Shown: in pieces, positions 33,331 to 41,475 of the stretch
Position numbering within the stretch: the stretch's first letter is position 1
Layout: every line of letters begins with the position of its first letter
Source of the DNA: UBA6144 sp964399165
GTDB taxonomy: Bacteria > Bdellovibrionota > Bacteriovoracia > Bacteriovoracales > Bacteriovoracaceae
Assembly (NCBI GenBank): GCA_964399165.1
Contig: CAYNPO010000019.1
Span: 1-64,000, forward strand
Length of the DNA stretch: 64,000 bases
Direction: 5' to 3'
Translations under genes and position numbers: made by a program
The notes under the pieces: generated by a model
Databases searched by the model: none
Told to the model about the DNA's origin: nothing
Seen by the model: only the letters and a program-made list of their open reading frames with translations

Positions 33331-33774
33331 ATGGACACCGTCAAGGCTATCTTCGCCCAGTTGGGTGTGGACTCCTCCCTGCTCCCGCAATTCATCCTCG
33401 TCTTTCTCCTTTTCCTCATCGCAAAGTTCCTGTTCCTCAACCACCTTCAGTTCGTGCTCGAAAACCGTGAAGAGAAGACGGTGAAACTTGAGGGCCATGC
33501 CGACGAAGCGCTGGAAAAAGTCAGCCGCCTGTCCCGCGAGTACAAGGCTCGCATTGACCAGGCCAACAAAGACGCTCTCAAGACTCTTGCGACCAAGAAA
33601 GCCGAGATCCAGAACCGCCACGCCGAACAGCTGAAGAAAACCGAAAAGGAAATAAGCCAGTTCGTGGAGGAATCCCGCCAGCAAGCCATGGCCGAAATCC
33701 AGGCGAGTCGTGCGCGTTTTCTTGCCGAAACGGATTCCTTGGCCAACGACCTCGTCAAAAAAATCGTGAGCTGA
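33331..33774 (+). CDS. atpF': ATP synthase FO subunit b'
   Basis: First of two b-type peripheral stalk subunits (147 aa): one N-terminal membrane helix (LPQFILVFLLFLIAKFLFLN) and a long charged helix (about 45-147) that forms the stalk dimer. It resembles the b' form found with a b subunit in cyanobacteria and delta-type bacteria. ATG at 33331. It is 7 bases before the second b gene. Confidence 0.92.
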   Translation: MDTVKAIFAQLGVDSSLLPQFILVFLLFLIAKFLFLNHLQFVLENREEKTVKLEGHADEALEKVSRLSREYKARIDQANKDALKTLATKKAEIQNRHAEQLKKTEKEISQFVEESRQQAMAEIQASRARFLAETDSLANDLVKKIVS

Positions 33775-33781
33775 GGCGCCC

Positions 33782-34327
33782 ATGCAACAGATCCTTGCAA
33801 CCACCGTCATCTTCCTCATCACCGGCGACGTCCATGCCGCGGGCAATGGGGGCCACCACGGCCACCTCTCCGACCTCATCGCCCCCCTGGTTAACGTCGT
33901 AGTCCTAGGCGCTTTCCTCGTCTGGAAACTCAAGGGTCCCCTCTCCGCCCACTTCACGAAGCAGGCTGAGGAAGTAACTAATACCCTCGAGCGCGCCAGC
34001 CTGAAATCCAAAGAAGCCGAGGTCATGCTCGCGGCCCAGGAAAAGAAAATCGCCAACCTCGACAATGAGGTGAAGGAGATCCTCCGCGGCAGCGAGAATG
34101 AGGTCCGCAACTTCGAGAAACAAGCCGCTCGCGAAGCGGAAGAGAAAACCTTCAAGCTTAAGACCGACGCCACCGCCAAGATCGAAGCCGAGCGCAAGGC
34201 CATGAAGGGCGAGCTCCACGCTGCCCTTCTGGACGAGGTCGTCGCCAAGGCCAAGACTACCATACGTGGCAACAAGGACTACCAGTCCCGCGCTTCAGCC
34301 CGCATGCTCGGGGAGATCGCACAATGA
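33782..34327 (+). CDS. atpF: ATP synthase FO subunit b
   Basis: Second b-type stalk subunit (181 aa). A cleavable-looking N-terminal hydrophobic segment (ILATTVIFLITGDVHA) and a histidine-rich GGHHGH precede the membrane helix LIAPLVNVVVLGAFLVWKL, then a long Glu/Lys/Ala coiled-coil. The extra N-terminal segment is typical of long b subunits in delta-type bacteria. The stop overlaps the atpH start by four bases. Confidence 0.92.
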   Translation: MQQILATTVIFLITGDVHAAGNGGHHGHLSDLIAPLVNVVVLGAFLVWKLKGPLSAHFTKQAEEVTNTLERASLKSKEAEVMLAAQEKKIANLDNEVKEILRGSENEVRNFEKQAAREAEEKTFKLKTDATAKIEAERKAMKGELHAALLDEVVAKAKTTIRGNKDYQSRASARMLGEIAQ

Positions 34328-34863
34328 AAGAGCAACAAGTCGCCAAGGCATACGCCCGCTCCATCCTCGAACTCGGGGAGGACAAGGGCACCAAGATAGT
34401 GGACGAGATGGTCCGCCTCACGGAAACCATCAACGCCTCTGGCGCACTGGAAAACGTCCTTTTCATGGACGTGTTCACCATCGACGAGAAGAAAGCCGTC
34501 TTCGGAGACATCGCCGCAAAGATTGGTCTTTCCCCCCTGCTCCAGCACGCCGTTTTCTTCCTCATCGAGGAGAAGCGCGCCGGTCTTCTTCCCTTGATCA
34601 TCAAGGAGGCCGTAGTGCTGGACGATGACCGCCGGGGTTTTCTCCGCGGGGTGGTCGAGGGCGCCGAAGCCCATGCAGATCCCAAGGTGGTAGAGCAGAT
34701 CAAGGCTTTCCTCAAGAAGCGTTTGGGTCGCGAGCCGCAGCTGAGCTACTCCCAGAACGCCAACATCAGCGCCGGTTACCGCGTCACCGTGGATGACCTC
34801 CAGCTGGACGCCTCCCTGGATAACCAACTCGAACAATTCAAGAAATCCGTAATCAGCGAATAA
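34324..34863 (+). CDS. atpH: ATP synthase F1 subunit delta
   Basis: Stalk connector (179 aa, typical length). The N-terminal helical bundle starts VAKAYARSILELGED, and the C-terminal part contains ISAGYRVTVDDLQLDASLDNQLEQFK, matching the family G..V...D...D.S....L..L pattern. ATG overlaps atpF (ATGA). It is followed by a good ribosome-binding site (AGAGAGGAAA) before atpA. Confidence 0.95.
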   Translation: MKEQQVAKAYARSILELGEDKGTKIVDEMVRLTETINASGALENVLFMDVFTIDEKKAVFGDIAAKIGLSPLLQHAVFFLIEEKRAGLLPLIIKEAVVLDDDRRGFLRGVVEGAEAHADPKVVEQIKAFLKKRLGREPQLSYSQNANISAGYRVTVDDLQLDASLDNQLEQFKKSVISE

Positions 34864-34881
34864 CTGAAGAGAGGAAACGCC

Positions 34882-36396
34882 ATGACCACCGCCATCCGTC
34901 CGGAAGAAATCACGGGAATCATCAAGGACCGCATCGCGAACTTCGAGTCGCGCCTGCAGATGAACGAGATCGGGACCGTCCTCACCATCGGTGACGGCGT
35001 GGCCCGCGTTTTTGGCCTCAAGAACGTCCTCTCAGGCGAGCTGGTCGAGTTTGACTCCGGCGTGAAGGGCATGGTTCTCAACCTCGAGACCAACAACGTT
35101 GGTATCGCAGTGTTGGGTGACGATTCCGGCGTGAAGGAAGGCTCCACCGTAAAGCGCACTGAGAAGATCGTGCAAGTGCCCGTGGGTGACGCCCTCCTGG
35201 GCCGCGTGGTCAACGCCATCGGCGAGGCTATCGACGGCAATGGGGACATCCAGTCTAAGGATTTCCGCAACGTGGAGATTAAAGCTCCCGGGATCATCGG
35301 CAGGAAATCCGTGCACGAGCCCCTGCAGACCGGTCTCAAGGCGATCGACTCCATGATCCCTATCGGTCGCGGTCAGCGCGAGCTGATTATCGGCGACCGT
35401 AAAACCGGCAAGACCGCTGTGGCCGTGGACACCATCATCAACCAGAAAGGCAAAGGCGTAGTTTGCATCTACGTAGCTGTGGGCCAGAAGCAGTCCACCG
35501 TCCGCCAGGTTTACCAGAAACTGATGGAAGCCGGGGCCATGGAGTACACCATCATCGTGTCTGCCACCGCCTCCGCCTCTGCGCCACTCCAATTCCTCGC
35601 TCCCTACACTGGCTGCACCATGGGCGAGTACTACCGCGACTCCGGCAGGCACGCCCTTGTGGTCTATGATGACTTGACCAAGCAAGCCCAGGCTTACCGC
35701 CAGATGTCTCTCCTACTCCGCCGCCCTCCGGGCCGCGAAGCCTTCCCCGGCGACGTGTTCTACATTCACTCACGCCTACTCGAGCGCGCAGCCAAGATGA
35801 GCGACGCCTTGGGAGCGGGCTCGCTCACGGCCCTTCCCGTAATTGAAACTCAGGAAGGCGACGTGTCCGCATACATCCCCACCAACGTGATCTCCATCAC
35901 TGACGGCCAGATCTACCTGGAAACCGACCTGTTCAATTCCGGCGTACGCCCGGCGGTGAACGTGGGCCTCTCTGTTTCCCGCGTGGGCGGTGCCGCCCAG
36001 ACCAAAGCAATGAAGAAAGTAGCCGGCACCCTGCGCCTCGACCTTGCCCAATACCGCGAGCTTGCGGCTTTCGCCCAATTCGGCTCCGACCTGGATGAAG
36101 CAACCCAGCGCCAGCTCAACCGCGGTTCGCGCTTGGTGGAGCTGCTGAAGCAGGGCCAGTACGCACCCATGGATGTGATAGACCAAGTTGTAGTGATCTT
36201 CGGCGCCATTAAGGGCCTTTACGATGCCGTCCCCGTGAACCGCATCCAGTCCCTGGAAAAAGACCTGCTCGATTTCTTGACCAGCCGTCATGCCGACCTC
36301 ATGGCAAACCTGCGCTCTGAGAAAGCAATCTCCGCCGAAGCGGAAGGCAAGCTGACCGAAGCCATTAAGGGCTTCGTTGCCAACTACAAACATTGA
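34882..36396 (+). CDS. atpA: ATP synthase F1 subunit alpha
   Basis: Non-catalytic nucleotide-binding subunit of F1 (504 aa). Walker A GDRKTGKT near 170; PIGRGQRELIIGDR before it; family signature with the arginine finger in VGLSVSRVGGAAQTKAMKK. ATG at 34882. Full length with all domains: N-terminal beta barrel, nucleotide domain and C-terminal helices. Confidence 0.98.
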   Translation: MTTAIRPEEITGIIKDRIANFESRLQMNEIGTVLTIGDGVARVFGLKNVLSGELVEFDSGVKGMVLNLETNNVGIAVLGDDSGVKEGSTVKRTEKIVQVPVGDALLGRVVNAIGEAIDGNGDIQSKDFRNVEIKAPGIIGRKSVHEPLQTGLKAIDSMIPIGRGQRELIIGDRKTGKTAVAVDTIINQKGKGVVCIYVAVGQKQSTVRQVYQKLMEAGAMEYTIIVSATASASAPLQFLAPYTGCTMGEYYRDSGRHALVVYDDLTKQAQAYRQMSLLLRRPPGREAFPGDVFYIHSRLLERAAKMSDALGAGSLTALPVIETQEGDVSAYIPTNVISITDGQIYLETDLFNSGVRPAVNVGLSVSRVGGAAQTKAMKKVAGTLRLDLAQYRELAAFAQFGSDLDEATQRQLNRGSRLVELLKQGQYAPMDVIDQVVVIFGAIKGLYDAVPVNRIQSLEKDLLDFLTSRHADLMANLRSEKAISAEAEGKLTEAIKGFVANYKH

Positions 36397-36428
36397 GCGC
36401 CTAAGACCTAAGAAGGGACGAGCCAACC

Positions 36429-37301
36429 ATGGCCAACATCAAGGACCTTAAAAAGCGGATCAAAAGTACCAAGGGTACTTTTAAGATCACCAAGGCAATG
36501 AAGCTGGTGTCCGCGGCGAAGCTCAATAAAGCCCAGCAGCGGATTGTGGGCATGCGCCCATATGCTACTGAGCTCGAGCAGACCGTCCGCACTGTATCCG
36601 CGCTGAACCGCGAGTACACCTCCATGTACTTCAAGGAAAACCCTGAAAACCGCCAGTCCATCGTGCTGGTGCTTAGCTCGGACAAGGGTTTATGCGGCGG
36701 TTACAATTCTGCAATCGTGAAGGCTGTCCGCCGCATGATGAAAGAGAAGACTGGCGAGCAATTCAAGTTCCTCTTCATCGGCAAGAAAGCCCGGGACCTG
36801 GTCCAGAAGGAAGTGAACGCCGGCAAGACGTTCACTTTCGCCAAGGCAGACCCCACATTCGAGGAGGTGCGCAAGGTAGCCGCTGAGCTGTCCGAGATGT
36901 TCACCTCCGGAGAGGTGGGCAAGGTCTACGTCCTCTACAACTCCTTCATTTCTGCCATTGCCTTCGACACCAAGTTCAAGCAGCTGCTTCCCTTGGTGGT
37001 CACGGAGGAGGAGAAGGAAATCCTCCGCGGCAAGTTCCCGTACGATTATAAATACGAGCCTTCAGCCGGAAGCATTCTGGACACCCTGGTTCCCGAGGTT
37101 TTTGTGACCTCCGTTTACACCAGCATCCTGGACGCCATTGCCTCCGAGCACGGCGCTCGAATGAGCGCCATGGAGAGCGCCTCCAAAAACTGCAAAGACA
37201 TGATCCGCAAACTGTCCTTGAAAATGAACAAACTGCGCCAGGCCAAGATCACGACCGAGCTCGCGGAAGTCGTGTCCGGGGCTGAATCGCTGAACGGATA
37301 A
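36429..37301 (+). CDS. atpG: ATP synthase F1 subunit gamma
   Basis: Central rotor shaft (290 aa). N-terminal coiled-coil helix DLKKRIKSTKGTFKITKAMKLVSAAK and C-terminal helix ending NKLRQAKITTELAEVVSGAE are family signatures; the middle Rossmann-like part starts with SDKGLCGGYNSAI. ATG at 36429 with GGGACGAG upstream. 11 bases before atpD. Confidence 0.97.
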   Translation: MANIKDLKKRIKSTKGTFKITKAMKLVSAAKLNKAQQRIVGMRPYATELEQTVRTVSALNREYTSMYFKENPENRQSIVLVLSSDKGLCGGYNSAIVKAVRRMMKEKTGEQFKFLFIGKKARDLVQKEVNAGKTFTFAKADPTFEEVRKVAAELSEMFTSGEVGKVYVLYNSFISAIAFDTKFKQLLPLVVTEEEKEILRGKFPYDYKYEPSAGSILDTLVPEVFVTSVYTSILDAIASEHGARMSAMESASKNCKDMIRKLSLKMNKLRQAKITTELAEVVSGAESLNG

Positions 37302-37312
37302 TAGGAGTCCTG

Positions 37313-38728
37313 ATGGAAAACACTGGTGTAATCCGACAAGTGATGGGCCCGGTACTGGACGTGGAGTTCCCCAACGGCAAGCTCCCCGCCCTCTACAACG
37401 CCCTCCGCCTCACGAACAAAACCCTCCCCGGCGGGGAAGACAACTTGGTGGTCGAAGTCGCCCAGCACTTGGGCAACAACACCGTTCGTTGTATCGCCAT
37501 GGACGCCACCGAGGGCCTCGCCCGAGGGCAAAAGGTGAAAGACACTGGCGCTCCGATCCAGGCTCCCGTTGGTCGCGAGACCCTTGGCCGGATCATTAAC
37601 GTCGTGGGTGAGCCCGTTGACGAAGCCGGCCCGGTGAAGTCCAAGAAGAGCTATCCCATCCACCGCGCGGCCCCCAAGTTCTCTCACCAGTCCACCAAGA
37701 AAGAGCCTTTCTTCACCGGCATCAAGGTCATCGACTTGCTGGCTCCCTACCTCAAGGGTGGGAAGATCGGCTTGTTCGGTGGAGCCGGCGTAGGCAAGAC
37801 CGTTCTCATCATGGAGCTCATCAACAACATCGCCACCCAACACGGCGGTTTCTCCGTGTTCGCCGGCGTCGGCGAGCGGACTCGCGAAGGGAACGACCTT
37901 TACCACGAGATGAAGGACTCGGGCGTTATCGACAAAACCGCTCTCGTGTACGGCCAGATGAACGAACCCCCCGGTGCACGCGCCCGCGTGGCGCTGACCG
38001 GCCTCTCTGTTGCTGAATACTTCCGCGATGAAGAGAAGCAGGACGTGTTGTTCTTCGTGGATAACATCTTCCGTTTCACCCAAGCCGGTTCGGAAGTGTC
38101 CGCGCTGCTCGGGCGTATTCCTTCTGCGGTAGGCTATCAGCCCACCCTGGCTACCGAGATGGGCGCCATGCAAGAGCGCATCACCTCCACCAAGGATGGG
38201 TCGATCACCTCGATCCAAGCCGTGTACGTGCCCGCGGACGATTACACCGATCCCGCGCCTGCCACGACCTTCGCCCACTTGGACGCTACCACGGAACTCA
38301 GCCGCCAGATCGCCGAGCTCGGCATCTATCCGGCTGTGGATCCCCTGTCCTCTTCCTCCACCATCCTCTCCGAGGAAGTCATGGGGAAAGAGCACTACAC
38401 CGTCGCCCGCCAGGTACAAGCTGTCCTCCAGCGCTACAAAGAACTCCAGGACATCATCGCCATCCTCGGCATGGACGAGTTGTCCGAGGAAGACAAGCAG
38501 CTCGTGGCCCGCGCGCGAAAGGTTCAGAAGTTCCTGTCCCAGCCGTTCTTCGTAGCCGAGCAGTTCACCGGTATTCCGGGCCAGTTCGTGAAGATCGAGG
38601 ACACCATCAAGGCGTTCAAGGCGATCCTCGCCGGCGAAGTGGATCACCTGCCAGAGCAGGCGTTCTACCTTGTCGGCGGACTGGAGATGGTGCACGAGAA
38701 GGCGAAAAAACTGTCTGAAGGGAAGTAA
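37313..38728 (+). CDS. atpD: ATP synthase F1 subunit beta
   Basis: Catalytic subunit of F1 (471 aa). Walker A GGAGVGKT near 157-164, catalytic glutamate region GERTREGNDLYHEM, Walker B VLFFVDNIFRFTQAG, and the DELSEEDK loop that contacts gamma. ATG at 37313 behind GGAG. A long antisense reading frame across this gene is an artefact of its codon bias. Confidence 0.98.
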   Translation: MENTGVIRQVMGPVLDVEFPNGKLPALYNALRLTNKTLPGGEDNLVVEVAQHLGNNTVRCIAMDATEGLARGQKVKDTGAPIQAPVGRETLGRIINVVGEPVDEAGPVKSKKSYPIHRAAPKFSHQSTKKEPFFTGIKVIDLLAPYLKGGKIGLFGGAGVGKTVLIMELINNIATQHGGFSVFAGVGERTREGNDLYHEMKDSGVIDKTALVYGQMNEPPGARARVALTGLSVAEYFRDEEKQDVLFFVDNIFRFTQAGSEVSALLGRIPSAVGYQPTLATEMGAMQERITSTKDGSITSIQAVYVPADDYTDPAPATTFAHLDATTELSRQIAELGIYPAVDPLSSSSTILSEEVMGKEHYTVARQVQAVLQRYKELQDIIAILGMDELSEEDKQLVARARKVQKFLSQPFFVAEQFTGIPGQFVKIEDTIKAFKAILAGEVDHLPEQAFYLVGGLEMVHEKAKKLSEGK

Positions 38729-38731
38729 TCC

Positions 38732-39145
38732 ATGGCCGCCGCTTTCATGCTGAACGTCTACACGCCCAAAGGCGTGGTGGTGCGGGACCTCGAGTGCACC
38801 GATATCGTGGTTCCCACCGTGCGCGGGGAGATCAACATCCTCCCCGACCACACCCACATCCTCACGGAGCTGGGTACTGGCGTCCTCACCGCCAAGACCG
38901 CTAATGGCGTGCGGCACTTCTCTGTGACTGCGGGCCTGTGCCGGGTCATGCAGTCCACTGTTACCGTGCTCTCTTTTACATCGGAAAGGCCCGAGGAAGT
39001 GGACATAGAGCGCGCCAAGTCCGCCCGGGCAAAGGCCCTCTCGCGCCTGGCGGGCGAGACCTCCCTAACAGATGCAGACCTGGTGAAGTTCCGCCGGAAA
39101 CTCGAGCGGGCCGAAATGCGCTTGCGCCTGGGGAACTTGCGCTAA
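38732..39145 (+). CDS. atpC: ATP synthase F1 subunit epsilon
   Basis: Rotor and inhibitory subunit (137 aa, usual length). N-terminal beta sandwich (LNVYTPKGVVVRDLECTDIVVPT, GEINILPDHTHILTELGTG) followed by a C-terminal helical pair (ERAKSARAKALSRL and FRRKLERAEMRLRLG). ATG three bases after the atpD stop. Last gene of the operon, directly before a strong terminator. Confidence 0.96.
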   Translation: MAAAFMLNVYTPKGVVVRDLECTDIVVPTVRGEINILPDHTHILTELGTGVLTAKTANGVRHFSVTAGLCRVMQSTVTVLSFTSERPEEVDIERAKSARAKALSRLAGETSLTDADLVKFRRKLERAEMRLRLGNLR

Positions 39146-39158
39146 GTCGATTTTGAGC

Positions 39159-39210
39159 TGGTCCTATGGGGGCACCTTCGGGTGCCTTTTTTTTTGCCCC
39201 CATAGGACCA
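39159..39210 (+). terminator. Terminator of the atp operon with nested 15-bp inverted repeat
   Basis: The stem GGCACC-TTCG-GGTGCC (39171-39186) followed by nine T (39187-39195) is a textbook intrinsic terminator with a stable UUCG-type tetraloop. It is enclosed by a second, perfect inverted repeat: TGGTCCTATGGGGGC (39159-39173) and GCCCCCATAGGACCA (39196-39210). The two stems share bases and are mutually exclusive in part. Confidence 0.92.
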
Positions 39211-39330
39211 CCTTCCGTGACTATCCACTAGCTGAATAGCCAGAAAAAACCCCTGAGTACTTAAAATCGTGCGCCCCTACGGGGGCAAACCGCCTTGGCC
39301 AGGTACAAAACCGCTATCATTTCAGAACGC
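39211..39330 (+). promoter_or_regulatory. Leader region of the large anchored protein gene
   Basis: About 120 bases between the atp terminator and the next gene must hold its promoter. A short hairpin GCCCC-TACG-GGGGC lies at 39273-39286. No convincing -35/-10 pair was seen. An in-frame TTG at 39295 is a possible alternative start for the downstream gene. Confidence 0.3.
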
Positions 39331-41475
39331 ATGCGAGTTCTAGGAACACGTCTTTTGACCGCGGTATCAATGATCGCCCTGCTCTGGGTGGGCTCGGTCG
39401 TCGTGCGTCTCCACACCTGGGGCGATGAGCGCTCCCTCGTGTCCTTCACCGCTCCAGAAGCGTTCCATCTTCCGGCCGCCGCAAACCGCGCCGTGGCTAC
39501 CTCGGTGGCCCTGGACGACGTCTACGCCGCAGTCACCTTGCCCGCTTTGCCCACACAGATGGTGGCCTCAGCTGCGCGCAGTTTCCGCCATCCTCCGGTG
39601 GAGTTCCTCCGCGTGACCAAGGAAGTGCGCATTCTCGACGAGGCCTTCTCCGAGGAGCTGGATGAACGTCCGGCGGGTGAGTGGCGCCCTTTGCAAGGCT
39701 CCACTGAGGTTCCGACCCAAGGTCCCGTTGAGTTGAAGGCCGTTCATGTGGGCGATATGGAGTCCACGAACTTCGTCGCCTTGATGGACGCCGTGAAGCT
39801 GCCCCACGAAGAGGGCACCATGGTAGCCGAGGCGAAGGCCGAAGAAGGCGCGGCTCCCGCGCCCGAGGTTCCTGCCACCGCCGTCGCCGACGCCGTGAAC
39901 CTCACGCAGGCAAAAAGCCAGGACGTGGTTTCGGCTGAGCCGGAGTTCTTCGAATACGAAGCCAAACCCGAAGTCGAGAAGGTCGCCGTTGAGGCTCCCA
40001 CGGTGGAGCCCCAGGTGCCTTCGCCTCCGGATGAATACTCACCCCCCGAGGGTTGGGACCTTCCTGTGGGTACTCAGCGGGCCATGGCGGACTCACCCAA
40101 AACCCCCCAGGCTGAGGAGGGCATCACTACCTTCAGCTATACTGTGCCCACCGGGTTACCCTCCAAGTCTTTGCCCAAGGTTGCGATGGGTACTCAGAAA
40201 GCCCCCTCCGCTAAAGCTAGCGTGAATACTCACAACGTGGATAAAGCGGATAAACATGACGGGGGCGAAGAAGGCTTCACCAAAAAAGCCGACGCCAAAA
40301 AGAAGTTAGAGACCGGCGAAGCCGCCGTCGCAGAAATCGTTCTCTCCCCACTTTCCGTGGGCATGACGAAGACATCTCCGCTGCGCAACTTCGAAGTTCG
40401 CGCTAAGGACGATGACGCCGAGACCTGGCAGGACCATGGTGAGGGCACCGTGCTCTGGCGCGAAGAAGTCGTCCCCGGAACGCACTCACGCGGGGCCACC
40501 GTCCTCCGCAAGGATCATGTTCCCACCCACGTGGACATTCCGGTCCTCCAGGGTAGCGGCCAAGTGGAAATACCCGTGTTGACCATGCAGAAGCTGGAAA
40601 GTTTCTCTCGCCGCCCGCGCCAAGTCCCCGTGGGCTTCGTGTTGGTGGACCTTGATGAACAGACTGAGACCGTAGAAATTGACGGCGTGAAGCCCACCGT
40701 GACGAAACTCGACTCTAACTTCCGCAAAACCAAGGGTGAGGACCACCGCTACCTGCTGTTCTCTGGCGTTGAGACAGGCAATCGGACTCTGACTGCCCTG
40801 TTGGGTGACGGACGCCGCGCACGGCGCGTGATCCACGTGCACGAGGAAGAAATGACATTCGATCCGGGGTTGTTCAGCCGCGATGAGCGCTTGAGCGTGA
40901 CTCTGCGCCAGGAAGACCTGCTCTCCAACGAACCCACCCCGCTGGTGGTACCGGCCGAGCAAGCAAAGCTCTTCTTCGATGGCACGGTGGCGCAAAAAAC
41001 GGCGCCTGACCGCTACGCGTTCCGGCCCGCCCCGCGCTTCCTAGGCTCACGGCACTACCTTTCCCTCTCCCACTTGGAAGAGGAGATCTACGTGGGTGTG
41101 GACCGCGACGGCGAAGTGGACGTGCCCTCGGAAGAACTCATGCGCGAGGTCATCCGGCGCTTCAAGCTTTCATCGGGTTCCCAGTCTTGCGTCGTGCAGG
41201 TCAACCTTGACCGCCCGGCCAAGTCCTATCGCGTCCTTGCAGAGTCTCACGACCAGGCCCACGTCAGCTTTGGGCTAGTCTTGGACAAGGATGGGAAGTT
41301 CTACGATTCGCTGGGTGAGAACTCCCGGCGTCTCTTCTTGATGTCAGAGAGCCAGGGCGGAGCTCGCCAATCCGAGAACGCCCGCCTGAACATCAGGCTG
41401 GAATACCAAGACGGTACCTTCCGGAGCTTCCAGACCTATTGCTCCCCCCACGCCTACTTGGTCGAGCAGCTCTGA
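39331..41475 (+). CDS. Large membrane-anchored periplasmic protein, unknown function
   Basis: Unrecognised protein of 714 aa from ATG 39331 (726 aa if TTG 39295 is used). Layout: short basic N-terminus, one membrane anchor (TRLLTAVSMIALLWVGSVVV), a long low-complexity region rich in Ala, Pro, Glu and Val (about 120-320), then about 380 residues with alternating hydrophobic and polar residues suggesting several beta-sandwich domains. Two late cysteines (QSCVVQ and TYCSPH) could form a disulfide. A spanning spacer such as this would suit a protein that crosses the periplasm. No enzyme motif was seen. The 3' end overlaps the convergent transglycosylase gene by 22 bases. Confidence 0.85.
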   Translation: MRVLGTRLLTAVSMIALLWVGSVVVRLHTWGDERSLVSFTAPEAFHLPAAANRAVATSVALDDVYAAVTLPALPTQMVASAARSFRHPPVEFLRVTKEVRILDEAFSEELDERPAGEWRPLQGSTEVPTQGPVELKAVHVGDMESTNFVALMDAVKLPHEEGTMVAEAKAEEGAAPAPEVPATAVADAVNLTQAKSQDVVSAEPEFFEYEAKPEVEKVAVEAPTVEPQVPSPPDEYSPPEGWDLPVGTQRAMADSPKTPQAEEGITTFSYTVPTGLPSKSLPKVAMGTQKAPSAKASVNTHNVDKADKHDGGEEGFTKKADAKKKLETGEAAVAEIVLSPLSVGMTKTSPLRNFEVRAKDDDAETWQDHGEGTVLWREEVVPGTHSRGATVLRKDHVPTHVDIPVLQGSGQVEIPVLTMQKLESFSRRPRQVPVGFVLVDLDEQTETVEIDGVKPTVTKLDSNFRKTKGEDHRYLLFSGVETGNRTLTALLGDGRRARRVIHVHEEEMTFDPGLFSRDERLSVTLRQEDLLSNEPTPLVVPAEQAKLFFDGTVAQKTAPDRYAFRPAPRFLGSRHYLSLSHLEEEIYVGVDRDGEVDVPSEELMREVIRRFKLSSGSQSCVVQVNLDRPAKSYRVLAESHDQAHVSFGLVLDKDGKFYDSLGENSRRLFLMSESQGGARQSENARLNIRLEYQDGTFRSFQTYCSPHAYLVEQL

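Noticed and set aside
37115..38917. 600-codon open frame antisense to atpD
   Set aside because: It covers atpD exactly in a shadow frame, has no recognisable domains, and its composition follows from the codon bias of the strongly conserved atpD.
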